DNA of 64,000 bases from Liolophura sinensis (lineage: Eukaryota > Mollusca > Polyplacophora > Chitonida > Chitonidae), in contig NC_088299.1 of assembly GCF_032854445.1 (NCBI RefSeq), forward strand, positions 1,651,001 to 1,715,000, read 5' to 3'. Under the pieces are notes generated by a model, which was not told the DNA's origin, ran no database searches, and saw only the letters and a list, made by a program, of their open reading frames with translations. Positions 23,843 to 36,118 of the stretch are shown piece after piece (positions within the stretch are counted from its first letter, which is position 1; each line of letters begins with the position of its first letter). The translations under genes were made by a program, and so were the position numbers.

Positions 23843-24188
23843 CCATTGTACATGTACATACTCTTGATTGTTTGACGCTGCAACCAGGATTTGCTTCAGC
23901 ATCAAAACTTTGCTACTGAATCAATCTTCTTGATACAACCACATCTTTTCCAGTCCAAAAGAGTAACAGAATAACTGACCCTTCCCCCTGCCTTCATGAA
24001 ACCAAAAATTCATCAATGACACTGCTTCATTTTTATATTAATGGACTGATTGTTGTTTAGTTCTATTCTCAAGAATTTTTAACTCCTAAATATTTTCTTG
24101 GAAAGCATTCACAAATGTAAAACATTGCAACCAATAATGGAGAAATGAAATGGGCATTCCCCATAGCAGCTGTAAATTGTTTTCAACG

Positions 24189-24543
24189 TTTATTTATATT
24201 ATTTAATTTTTGTTTAATGCCATCTTCAAGAATTTTTCACTTTGTATGAGGGTCTGTCAGTATTATGGGTGGAGGATGAACCACTGACCTTTGGTAAGTT
24301 ACCGAAAAACTTTCCAACATGTGACCTACAAATATGGCCACAGTGAAAGAAGTGATCTTCAACAAATGCTGGACGACGCAAATGGCCACATCATCAACCG
24401 TTTATTGTCAAACAAGGCGTCACCAGCTGTGAGTGTGGACAAAACCAACAAAAAACCCTGTCCAATGTTGATTTTCAACCTCCACCTCATACGTGTCCCA
24501 GTGACTGAAGAGCAAGCACCTTTAACCACTTGGCCAAGGCCCC
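24189..24543 (-). repeat. Old SINE with tRNA-Leu/Ser-like head
   Basis: The plus-strand left end has the SINE tail landmarks in diverged form (TTTTTGTTTAATGCCATC, TTCAAGAATTTTTCAC, CAGTATTATGGGTGGAGGA). The right end, read on the minus strand, starts GGGGCCTTGGCCAAGTGGTT AAAGG, a Leu/Ser-type A-box region unlike the head of the younger SINEs here. A weak B-box-like GGTTGAAAATC follows. No clear target duplication remains. A small further tail-like piece lies at 24043-24085. A frame of 103 codons across this region is not a gene. Confidence 0.65.
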
Positions 24544-27500
24544 TTTTCCCTTCACCTAGACTTAACTCTGCAAAGTTATTGTATTTCTCATTCTCAAAAT
24601 AAAATGAATAGTATAAGCTTTTATGATTCAAGAGAGTTTTATCATGAAACATATTCATGACTTCTGGAACCGTAGTAGGGAAGGTGGTTAACCATAAATG
24701 GAGTGATATGGGAAAGTACATGTAATCTTGCTTCTCATTTAGTATACTCAGATGTGAAGAATGCTGGAGAGGAGTTGAATTAATCTAATTTGTTTGTTTC
24801 AAGTCCAGTGCGATGTCATCCTCAGTAAAGATACTTTTTCAATTGCATAAGCCATTTTAATACATCTGTATGACAATAATAATAAAAAAATGCTAAGCCA
24901 CCATGAATATAAATGTATCAAATGGTTTATATGAGTGCTGTATTTCAACTGGCTTAAGTTTGTTGGAACTTTATTGGAGTGACACATTTTCAATGAATCT
25001 GTGAACTGATTTATCTGCCTAATAGGCTGTCTTAAAGATTTTTTTTTTTTGTTTTTTGTTTTTGGGGAGGGGGGAGATCGATTAATTTCCTTTCAGACAA
25101 TCTTAAGTCTTGGCATCGTAAGTATCATCTTCAGACCTTTTGTGCTTCAAAAAAAGTGCAAGTTTACAGGCTAAACTGTCCAGGAGAAATACAGTTTATA
25201 GACACATACAAAATGAAGTTCTATACAGTGTAAGCATATCCTTAAGGCAACTGATCAACCTCAATACATAAATTTATCATCCTTACAAGATATGAATGGT
25301 CCTACTTCCTGTAACCTGGACAGTTCTATTCTCCACCTTAGACGCTTGTCCTTAGCTCATGTTATTCAGGTAGGAAGCCCATCCACACATGTGAAAGATC
25401 TTTCACACCTGGTTGGACAACAGTAATAATGGCTGACAACCCATCAATTCTACGAGGCGGGGTAATAACTAAGGCTTGTCTGGTTTGGCTAGGAATACAG
25501 GCACCTAGGACCACTCTATCATGACACAACAACCAATACATGTCTTTCCCGTCGTAGCAGGTGGCTCAAATCTTCAGCCTGGCAAAATTTCACACAGCTT
25601 CCTGTGAGCTGCATTCTTGTTTTGATCTATAAAATCAATCGTTAAACAATCCCAAATCAGCAAGTCTTTTGAGAGTGGCAGATAGTCATCTTTTCACACT
25701 ATTGGGTTTTCACAGGCTCTTTTAGAGGCAGGTATACACAGTGATAAAATCTGAGAGGCGTGACTAGCACCAAGCTAACAAACACAGCACTATATGGTCC
25801 CCGAGCTACATCTCTTGAGGACAGCTAGTTAATTACTTTTCAGGTATTGGAAACTAACGAACCCCATGCCATCCAGTGTCACAAAAGAAAATAGATTTCT
25901 TCAGATCTAAAGTACAATGGCTTAAACAGAAACAAAGTATAATGGCCATTGCAGCTCATTTTACAGCTTACTTATCTATATACCGTATTTCACCTAAAGT
26001 TTTGCTTTTTTCATATCACACGTGCTTTATTCTCACTGATTTATACATCTGCATAATTTTCTTGTGAAGTTTGATTAATTTCTTAAACATAAGTGTTAAC
26101 ATCAACAATGTCACTTCAAGGCCTTTCTCTGCATTAGAAAGTGTGTATTTTCACATGCCAAACTTGAAGTGAATTATGGAGCTAATAAATAGAGAAATAT
26201 AAACCACCTGTTGACTAATTAATATGTAATACATGCAGGTACTTGTACAGGGATACAGTGACTAACACCAAATGTACACATGGAGATACACAAAGGGCTT
26301 ACACCACTTTAATTATTATACATAATGCTTTCAAGCTGATACATAAAGTTGCCTTTTCCGTCTGAGGTAGGATGCAATAAAATAAATTCATGCACAGGTA
26401 AAAACAGTATAGTTTTATAGTGTACCTTTAAGAGCATAACACTGTGCACCATAAAAACAATGCACTACATGCATATAAATACAGAAAGCCATAGAGAGCA
26501 ATATTAAATCTGGCAATAAGTTTGCTCTGCACAAGAGCACGTGACGATACGTTAGTGTTTGTGATATTCACCCCTCATTACAAACAGCATGCCACTGGTA
26601 CAGATGTAATTACATGTAGTTGTACATGACAAGCACTGTGACAATCACAACAAGCAAAGTGACAAAGACAGGGGTAATGGGGGTGTGGCTGTGATCAGAC
26701 TGCCAGGTTGTTATCCTGGCCGCCGCAGATCCACCAGACTTGGCAGAACGTGTATTGATCAGGAGAAAGGCCGTCTAAACATGCTAACAGCTGTGAGAAG
26801 CCACCGGGAGGTCTGAAGAACTGTCGCTACACTCTGCTCCCTCTGGTAGTGCACATATCACAACTGTACACCAGACCAATGCCAGACGTTTCCGAGCTGA
26901 CCCATCCCACATTCAACTGCTTCAACTACTGACCACACAGTTTATCATGATAATGGACATGCAGTCAATTGGTATTTCATGCTCCAAAAGTTCAGAAAAT
27001 CAGTTTTAAAGAAAATCAATAATGATGATATAGGAAAAGTTAAGCGAAGTCACAGATGGTGGACTGAGAAGACTCAGGAAATAACTTAGATGCCTGTTGT
27101 AACAAATTCTCTAAATTTGATGAAGGAAAACTTTCACTATAGTGGATACTGAAGTGAAAAGTGGATGGTTTACGCAGGATAATACAGTCCAACTCTTCAG
27201 GGAATCAACTACTGGCATTTCTGGACATCACCAGCTGAGAATGTTTCACCGCAGTTGAGAAGAGAGTCAGACTAAGGATTTTGGGAGGCTTAAACTCTAT
27301 ATCACAGTCATGTGGCAGAGGGGTATGTACCTAATCTACTGTGGAGCGTGTTGAGATGTGGATAATTTTCTCTCTTAACCTACCGAGTTCCACCCACCTG
27401 GCTCTTGTCCATTACCTAATGGATGGTGGCGAAGAGGGCATCACAACTACAGTCCTATAATAAATACCTTAAGGACACTGGTAACAGGATTTCTGAGAGA

Positions 27501-28442
27501 TCAGTTACATGGACCTATGAATGTGGACAGTTCAGAAGCAGATCAGACTTAACCACGGCATGTTACCTTTACACCAGTGTAGCTGAGGGGAGCACTTTGC
27601 TATGAGCAGGCTACACCAACCTGGATCCAATTTCTCCCACTGGATTTCCATATACATGTAATTCATCTGCAGCTTCTACTGTGCGTTGTCCAGGTGACTT
27701 CAAGGCTCGGAGGTACCCCAGGTAAATGTCATCTTAATGATACTACATGATTATACAATTCAGGGTGACATTTACTCCTTTATTTCCACAGTGTTTGATG
27801 TACCTATGTCAAACATTTAACAGATATTCCAACCTGACCATATTAAGGAAATGAACGTATATAGAACATACATCCCAACTGAGGAACATCTTGGAGAGGA
27901 TTTTCACTTTTCTATAATTTGAAAAACTGGTGCAGATAATAAGACACAGAACATACTAAGGTAAGTTGTTTGCTTTTGATGAGACCTACGTCAATGCTGA
28001 TCCCTACTGTCTACATGTTCAATGATTACACAAGTTATGGCACCTTTTAAAAAAATCAAGCTGGGTGTTTTTTTCTCCGCTATGATTTCCAATATGTTAA
28101 GCCTAAAATCGGAACGTCCTGTAAGTATGAGGCTTAACTGACCAAAATAACAGGCTTATGACCAAAGTGAAGGTTTTATGGGTTAAAAATCCTTCCACTT
28201 GAGAAAAAAGTGTAGATAAGTATGTACACTGTGATAGCAGATCCAATTGTATCAATCTTGAACTTTCACCACTGGAATATTAGCTGAGTTAACTGTCATT
28301 CCAAAACAATATAATGCAGAGAAGAATGAGCTCAGACTTGGTAGGTCCTATCAAAGTGGACGGAGTAATTGACCACAAAAAGCACAGAAAATCTGAGCTC
28401 TGAATTTCTCGTGTAAAGTGCAAAAAATTATTGATCGTCTTA
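24544..28442. other. Unique non-coding sequence
   Basis: No supported gene. A T-rich/G-rich run lies at about 25039-25076. No further repeat is recognised. Confidence 0.4.
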
Positions 28443-28520
28443 AATTTTACTTGATTGTTGTTCAATGCCATGCTGAAGAATTGTACACTTATACAATGAT
28501 AGCTGACATACAGATATGCA
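28443..28520 (-). repeat. Diverged SINE tail relic
   Basis: TTTACTTGATTGTTGTTCAA, TGCCATGCTGAAGAATTGTA and CACTTATACAATGATAGCTG follow the order of the SINE tail landmarks, with many substitutions. Confidence 0.5.
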
Positions 28521-31500
28521 CACCTTGTAAGTGGAAGAGAAGAAATCTTCAATAAACTTTATGCATTCAGCGCAAACAGCCGCACAATCAATGCCGACCA
28601 CTTATTGCCATCAATGTAATTAATGTCATGATTGTAGTGAAAAAAAAAAAAAACAACAACAACAAAAAAGAAACTTGCTGATGTGAGCATAAGGCTATAT
28701 ACCAGATATTTTGGCCAAAATCAATCAATGCAAAACCAATCGACTTCTTGCTTTTTGTTTTTGAATACCCAAAATAGTTACATTTCACAAAGTACAAGCC
28801 TCGTCTGTGATGCTCTTACCGTTCAAAATCAGTAATGAATTTGTAAAGCAGGTCACATTACAGTTTAAGAAATCATTTTAACACTATAAATATTACAGGT
28901 TTGAGTCTGATAATTACCAAAATGCAATAATTTGAGTTATTCTTGGTAAATACAGAAAATCTGGTTCATTTTGTGAATGCTAACAAACACAGATATTAAG
29001 AAGCCTAAATATTTACGCAGGTAATTACAGAACAATATATAACAACAAGCTAAAAAAGGCTTTTTCAACAAGGGTAGAGGGGCATATAGCACATTTCAAG
29101 GTGTTCAAACTATTTTGATAGATGGGGTTAAGAATAGTAATTACTGATTTGGCCAGAAAAATGGATTAAGACTTTCATTGCAGGCAAACTTTCTTAAGCT
29201 TATTTTACTTTCAGGGAATAATTGTCTAATTGCTTTCTGGTCGCTCTGAGCTAAATCTATCAATAATTCTTCAGTGAGATTTCTGTTTTTCTCATTTGAC
29301 TAGTCAGGTTCCAGGGATTTAACCCTATTTACTGAACCTTTTGCAACCACTGGGTCACAGCCAGGACAAGTAGCTATAGTCAACACATCTGTGCATTCAT
29401 CTTTAACCAGAGAGACATCAGACATCTGCATACTTCCACAATCTGTAACCAACACGACTGGAGATCACCACTTAATTTTACAACTATGCAAAACAGTGAA
29501 TCAATTAAAATTGCTCTGACCATAGTATAGTGAGTAAGATGAAAATGCAAGCAGTGTGAAATTCTAGTAACTCTACTGTTAATCCTTTGAAATGTTCTCC
29601 GTTAAGCTTTATAGTCTGAATTTTAAAAAAAAAGGCAATTTACAGAACAATAAAAACTCACTGAAACAACATATAATTACATTTTTATTTGAGGTAAAGT
29701 ACATGAAAACCTTGTTTTACCATTATTTATGTTTTTTTCTCACACTTATATAAGCTTTAACCCTTGGCCTAGGGTGAATACTTGACACACACCCATGCTA
29801 GAGTGTGATGCATTTGTTACTGGCATCACCAAACAAAATGCAGCACTTACAGTTCTTTTTGCAGACAAAATATCTGAGCAATACCTTATTCACAACATTG
29901 TTCAAAGCAACACTTCAAGCGACAAATTATCTACTGCTCGCGAGTGTGTCCTTCATTCTCACCGCTACGTACACTCTGCTGTTTGATCTCTTCTGTAAAA
30001 ACATGAATGGATACGCAATGGCAATTAACAGTGGTTAGTGTGGGGCTGACCGGGACACATCAAGCAGAGGCCTGCCATAAATCTGTACCCTGCCTAATGC
30101 TTTGAGGGCTAATGTTTCAGCCCACTCACAGCAGATGAAATCTTACAGGAGAGAAGACAGATTTATAAACCAGTGATACCCTTTGCCAATTCCCAGGGTA
30201 ATATTGGAGAATCCTAATGAAGACAAAAGAAGCATGGCGTCATTTATCCTTCCCATTATCAAGCAAAAAACTGTCATGACTGATACTTGGTGATTTAATA
30301 GAGCATCCACACCAGCAACTTTCAGGCTTGATGCTTCCAAATTTTTTGTTGGCGATTATTATCATAATAAATCTTCATTCAAGCAGAACTCCATTTAACA
30401 GAGATATTGACAGTTTTTTTAGTTCAATGTCTCGATAAAACATTATATGATTTTCGCTTTCCGTCCATTTGCCTGAATAAACAGTCTATATAATGTTACA
30501 ATATAATTAAGTATTAGGACCAAAGCAACGTTCACTATATTTGTTATATTACACCAAATTTTTCATAAATTATCTTTGAATGGGAGTTGGTCATCATTTC
30601 AAGATGCAAATAGTGCACATGACATTTTGATTCAGCCAATTAAAAGACAAAGTTTCAAAGGGAGATAACTGTCTAGGTGCAGTCTGTCAAGATGATGATG
30701 ATTGGGTTCCCAAAACAGAGGTACTAATGATCAGATACATGTATATTCTGACTGTGTGTTATCGACGGCATTAACCAGCTGTTCGAAAACAAAAACTTTA
30801 TCACTAAACTCAGAGAAGTGGTCAAATAATGCCAAAGCACTGCCACAAGATATTGTAAATGGCATGAAATTATTCTAATGAGTCGGTTAGACTAGACGGA
30901 TATCTCTTATTGGTTAATATAGTCAACGGACACTCATGCTATATTTGATATCAAATGTTTGTTTCCCTGCTGATAATTAATTACTGTTACACTAGGAAAA
31001 ATTGGTGGATCCAGGCCAGTTTGGGGCAGGTTTGGACGTTCACACTAGCAAAAAAAGGAGACCTAAACTAAGACGGATCCATTTAGGACGGTTTTTTCTG
31101 ATCCACAAATTTTGGTAATCTAACTTGGAACACCTTGGTTTTTAGTGCACCATTTTCTGTTAGTTTGAAAGCAAAATGACAATTGCCAGCTCACTGACAT
31201 ACTAATCCTCAATACGACAGGAGCAGGTTTGCAGCCCATGTATGTGCATCAAACATTAACTCTACTGATTGACATGCAAAAGAAAGCAGCTATAAATTAA
31301 AGCACTGTACAGAGACGGCTCCAAAGCTAGCTATTTTATCAGTCCGGGAAGTTTACGCCAGTGTAACCGCAGCTATAATGACGTGACAAAAAGACAGAAT
31401 GGCATTTCAGTAGAAACCAATCCACTGTAACATTGTAGACGGTCTACTATCATTTTCTGATGTAACAATGGATCAAGATGTTGATTCGCAATAGTGCTTC

Positions 31501-34500
31501 ACATCATGGCACTAAGAAATAAGCTGCCTTCTAATTGCGTTTACACCAAGTAAAAGGCTTTTCTGCAAACTCATTACAAACTTTATAGCTGCAGGTATAC
31601 GAACATAGCCTGAGAGTTACAGCCTGATTGGTATATGGCCGAACCAAACAGCATTTATGACATCCGCATTATAGAATCTGACATTCTTTCATCGGCGTAA
31701 ATAATGACACGCGTTGGGCTTACACATGTACTTCACTATCAAAATAATGCATTACTTCTCTGGTTAAAGCAAATTTGGTTTTCTGATGAAATTGTCTGAT
31801 TAATTTCAATAGATCGGTATTACATTTGTCTTCAGTTTCCAGTACATGTGGTGTTTGATCTGTACTTTTCTGAATTCACTGAGTTTTTCATACAAATTTG
31901 GCGTGATGCTTAAGAATCAGGAAATGTTCTGATGAGCATTTGACAAGTTAATCATCAAGCTCAGACAAAAACATGTACTTAATGGTCCCTTTCTTCTGAA
32001 ATCCTATGTTTACGTAAAGTTACTGTGTTATACCATCCAGGACAATCATTTTCCCTGGACGAGTAAATATTTCCACTGGTATGCCACGAATTGGGCTGTT
32101 AATTTCCTGAGATTTGTGCAAGACTGATGTTTTCGAGTTACTTCTGAACGGGTTGGCCAGTACACCATGCACCTATTCCTCCCGAACACTATGTTTGCCA
32201 CACACCCACATCATCTTTTAATCATACTGGTGTACTGTGATCCACCATCAACCAATTCAATGGTACATCAACTTCCTTAAATATCTATTAGCCGTTTCCT
32301 TTCAAATGAGTGACATTTGGAAGGTACATACCATTCCAACAAGTCGATTAGGATTAAACACTGCCTTTTCTTGAGCCTTTGTAGCTATGGAAGATTAAAG
32401 TGAGCTTAGGGATGGTCAATTTACGCTGGAAATTGTCTGTCAACAATGTGATCTATGCTTGTCTGTTAGTCCACAGGCTGAGATGCTTGGAGAGCCTGTT
32501 GACTGATAGACATAAACATTTCTTAAAGCTCGCTATAAATACACTAACAAGTCTTCATTTGATGACAGGATTCTGAAATGGTCAAAAATGGAGTAAAATC
32601 CACCCAAGAGTCCTTTCCAAGGTACCTCTTGTGTTTGCCAGAATTTGCCATTAATTATGACATCTCAAAATTATACATCTTAATCAGACCGCGACAGAAA
32701 TATCCCTGAGAAGTCACTCATGCAGAAAGAGCACTTAAGTTTGGCTTATCTTCAACTACCCTCATTCCTCAACCTTTTCCAATATGAAAATGCAACTTCC
32801 ACTGAAATTAATGTATATTAATAATTTGATTTTGGAGACACTAGCTGGACTAGCCAATTTCAGGGCTTCACAAAAATTTTACCAGTTTACACAGAATAAA
32901 GCCTTCGGAATACGTCTGAGTAAACACCTTGGGAACATGTGAAAAGGTTGACGAATCACAGTTGTAACAATTAACTCTGCCATAAGAAGTACCTGATACC
33001 TAATTTGTTTTGCTAAAGACATCTCTTCAACACATCATTTACCTATTAACTTGTTTCAAAGATAGTGATTGCCATGATAAAATATGATTAAATATTAAAA
33101 TATGACTAAATGTTAACAGACTATCACAAATCACTAAACTGGATAAAAAATAACAACCAGAGATTTTTTAAAATGGTCAAATATTTGGTAACTATCAATA
33201 GAATAAATTGACAAAACAGGTTAATGGTATTTTAGATTGATAACAAATAATCATTCAATTATCTTCCAAAGACTTGTGGTTTGATATCTCCAAATTTACA
33301 TATACTGTTAACATGATAACTGCATGTCCATTTATACCAATAGATGTTGGCTTTCTTTTCCAGCCTGTCAAGTACCTGATAGGAAGCTTATCTTAATCGT
33401 TCTGAAACCTGCAAATGAGCAATGCATGCAGAGAGTATTTTGGGGGGTTTGTTTTCTAATATTTTGTTTGTGATATTTGACTCATGGAGCCATATACTTG
33501 AGTGTTAAAGCTTAAGCTGCATGTCTATACCCATGAGCTGAAAGAAGTATATCTATACAACAAAGCAATTACCCACAACTGACAGGGTCCATCAAACATT
33601 CATCAACTTCTCTAAATAAAAAACTATTGATAGATTCATAATTTGATCTGGAAAACGAAAAAAAAAAAAAACGAAAAAAAAAAAAAAACGAAACTCGAAA
33701 CCTGTGAACTTGATGTGTGTGATACTATCACTGAAATGAAACTTCTAACTTGAAGCGACAATTTGGCTTTGAACTTCTCCAGGTATGGCATAATTAAGTG
33801 ATAGTCAGAGAAGAACCGCTGCGCTAATTTATCCCAATCACTTCACACATGGCCGTGTTTAGACTGAATCAGCACCGACAGAACAAACCAATCTGCTATA
33901 TAAATACGCTTGTGTGATTAACAAAGTCCATCCCTGTTTGTCATCTACAGCTTTTTCTGTCCTGGCCTCAGTATCAGTTTTCAGCACGGACATTGGCCCT
34001 GCTTTACTTTGGAGCACTCAGTATAAATAAATCGTTAGAGATACTGACAGAAATCAACCGTTCATTGAGGGTCTACTTAAATTGAAGACAAGTCCCCATC
34101 AACCAATCAGCAGCCTAACATTATCAGACTGCCGTTTTCTGCCAGGCCTGTCGACAGTGGAGAGCTACACCGGGAAAAAAAGGATGAAAAAAAATACAAG
34201 CTCTTAAGAAGTCTGTCGTATAGCATTCACAGCCATTCACTAAGATCTCCTGAAATACTGGAAAAAGTCACGATTGCAGGGTTTGTGGATTTATCAGCCC
34301 TGGTAGCCTTGTTACAATTCCTTAGAGTTAATGATAGCCATATTAAAGTATAAGTTTTCTCGTCTTAGCTAGATTACAATGGGACTCGTGAGTGCATAAG
34401 TCTTGCACTATTGACCGGCTTTACCCAGGTAGGTTGGTACAGCACTCCATGCCATTGGATACCATTGATTTTCCATCTGATGCAACACAAATGATTTGCT

Positions 34501-34888
34501 TTCGATGGCATTGTGTCTTTGGTAGCTGTTAATTTCTTCATCACAAACAACATGCCAGCGAAGTAAACACGCAACAGGATTTCCGTGAACCACAGGCCAG
34601 GCTTTGATCAACCTGGAACTTGCAAAATAACAATATCACTCGGGTGCTGACTGACATCAAGTGGGTGGCCCAAATCGAACTAAAATACCCATATATAATG
34701 GACAGTGTTCATATAATGCAGAAGTCTTCAAAGTGACAGTCAAAAGTTCCATGAAGGCTTTTAGACATTCACTTTTTAAAGAGTTTTGTCACAAAAAGTT
34801 CAGTCTGTATATCACAAATCTGCATTTTGTAGAATTTTAAATACTTTTCAAAACACTCGAAAACTTTTCTGTTTTCCTACGTTTCTAA
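28521..34888. other. Unique non-coding sequence upstream of the GPCR
   Basis: No supported gene. It holds A-rich stretches (28640-28672 and 33658-33690), a GGGAGATAACTGT motif (30660-30672) also present inverted at 58851-58863, and an imperfect inverted repeat around 30994-31117 with GTGGATCC/GATCCAC arms. TATAAATA-type sequences lie near 33897 and 34021. One of these or a neighbouring site may belong to the GPCR promoter, but nothing fixes it. A donor-like CAG/GTAGGT is at 34426-34434. Confidence 0.35.
33896..33907 (+). promoter_or_regulatory. TATA-box-like sequence about 1 kb upstream of the GPCR
   Basis: CTATATAAATAC sits in a repeat-free, less AT-rich segment (33790-34170) on the correct strand for the GPCR. 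It would suit a 5' non-coding exon ending at a donor before 34889. This is a guess from motif and position only. Confidence 0.2.
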
Positions 34889-34916
34889 TCGGTTCTTCTT
34901 GTTATGTTTTTTCCAG
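34889..34916 (+). other. Splice acceptor immediately before the GPCR start
   Basis: A pyrimidine-rich tract (GGTTCTTCTTGTTATG then TTTTTTCCAG) ends in CAG at 34914-34916. The next bases, ATCGCC, lead into ATGGCC at 34923. The tract fits a 3' splice site, so the coding exon probably starts at 34917 and an upstream exon supplies the 5' UTR. The matching donor is not proven; CAG/GTAGGT at 34426-34434 is one candidate. Confidence 0.6.
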
Positions 34917-34922
34917 ATCGCC

Positions 34923-35981
34923 ATGGCCTGTGATAACGTAACAAACAGATCAGTAGATGAGAATTTGGTTATGACACCAGATGAGAAACTCCATCAACAG
35001 GTGTCCATTGTGGTGTACGGCTACGCATTACCCTGCGTCTGTATCTGCGGCATCATAGGCAACACTCTGAACCTCATAATCCTGACACGGCGCAAACTGA
35101 GGAAGTCTATACGAAGCCTGGAACAGTCCGCCAACATGTGTCTCATTAGTCTTGCCTTAGCCGATCTCATGTGCTGTCTTTTTGCCTTCCCAACCATGTT
35201 TTTGACAGGAAAAAGGTTCTACCCAGAGCGCGGCTTCTTGCTCTATTATGAGATGTGCTCAGCGGCCATTATCAGTGCTGTAATCATGGTCAGTACGTGG
35301 ATTACTGTGACCATGGCGATTGAGCGCTACCTGGCCATTTGTCACCCGCTAAGCTCCGGCTTCCTCCTCACACCATACCGGACTAAGGTGGTTTTGGTGA
35401 ATGTCTACGTCTTATCTGCAGTGTTTAATATTCCTGTGCTGTGGCGTTACCAGATCAGGGAGAACCTGTGTGAGAACGCAACCTTTTTCAGTGTGGAGCA
35501 AGTGCTAGTTGGCGGAAATACCACCACAGAGAATTTCTATCGCAGTCTTTGGGCCGCTGTTGGTAATTTCATACCCCTGATTCTGCTGCTCTACTGCAAT
35601 GTTTGCTTGTGTAGAAAAATCCACAAGAGTTACAAACTGAGGAAAAAATTCCAGGTAGATTACAACAAAAGCCCAAATGACACTGGAAACACTTTGACGG
35701 TCATTCTTATCGTGATTGTCCTCATGTTTTTCACCCTTGTGGCTCCTTCAGAGATAGTCAAACAGATCACTCACGCCACGCATAATGAAGACAACTTCAA
35801 ATATCTTACCATAGAAGTCATTACAAACTTTATGCAGTCTTTGAACTTTGCAGGTAACTTTGTCATGTACATAATTTTAAGCCCATATTTCAGGAGAGTT
35901 CTTAAGCAAATGTTCTGCACCTTTAACTTCAGTAAAGGTAACAATATGGAACTTAAATCTTATGTTAGCAGTTATGTGTAA
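34923..35981 (+). CDS. Class A (rhodopsin-like) neuropeptide GPCR, FMRFamide-receptor-like
   Basis: A complete 352-aa seven-helix receptor, expected at the plasma membrane and to signal through G proteins. The start is the ATG at 34923 (GATCGCCATGGCC, a good Kozak context) right after a splice acceptor. The frame is open further 5', but only through acceptor sequence. N-glycosylation sites are N5 and N8 (extracellular N-terminus) and N185 and N199 (second outer loop). Approximate helices: TM1 30-55 (GN at 46-47), TM2 72-94 (SLALADL, D81), TM3 109-131, TM4 155-175, TM5 208-230 (P218), TM6 258-279 (P275), TM7 296-319. C112 and C183 can form the conserved disulfide. The DRY motif is ERY (134-136, then LAICHP). 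Two class A motifs deviate: the TM6 toggle Trp is Val273 (FFTLVAP) and NPxxY reads NFVMY (312-316). An NFxxY end is usual among FMRFamide-type and related invertebrate peptide receptors. The C-terminus SYV fits a class I PDZ ligand. The exact ligand is unknown. Confidence 0.93.
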   Translation: MACDNVTNRSVDENLVMTPDEKLHQQVSIVVYGYALPCVCICGIIGNTLNLIILTRRKLRKSIRSLEQSANMCLISLALADLMCCLFAFPTMFLTGKRFYPERGFLLYYEMCSAAIISAVIMVSTWITVTMAIERYLAICHPLSSGFLLTPYRTKVVLVNVYVLSAVFNIPVLWRYQIRENLCENATFFSVEQVLVGGNTTTENFYRSLWAAVGNFIPLILLLYCNVCLCRKIHKSYKLRKKFQVDYNKSPNDTGNTLTVILIVIVLMFFTLVAPSEIVKQITHATHNEDNFKYLTIEVITNFMQSLNFAGNFVMYIILSPYFRRVLKQMFCTFNFSKGNNMELKSYVSSYV

Positions 35982-36112
35982 GACAAAACTGGAATCCAAA
36001 GAAAGAAAAATTGAACTAGCGTTCCTTTTATGAATTCAATATATTACAAGATGTAACATGGGTGAATTGAGTCACAAATGAGCAAGATGCTAAAATCTAC
36101 TCAGAATGGCAA

Positions 36113-36118
36113 AATAAA
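36113..36118 (+). promoter_or_regulatory. Candidate polyadenylation signal of the GPCR
   Basis: AATAAA occurs 132 bp after the stop codon and is the first canonical hexamer found downstream. In AT-rich DNA this hexamer also occurs by chance. Confidence 0.35.

Noticed and set aside
24291-24602. 103-codon plus-strand frame
   Set aside because: It overlaps an old SINE with a tRNA-like head.
26353-26375. TGAGGTAGGATG resembling let-7
   Set aside because: The match fails after eight bases and there is no visible precursor hairpin.
34899-34922. Upstream extension of the GPCR frame from a TTG codon
   Set aside because: The sequence is a splice-acceptor pyrimidine tract, TTG is an unlikely start, and ATG at 34923 has a strong Kozak context.
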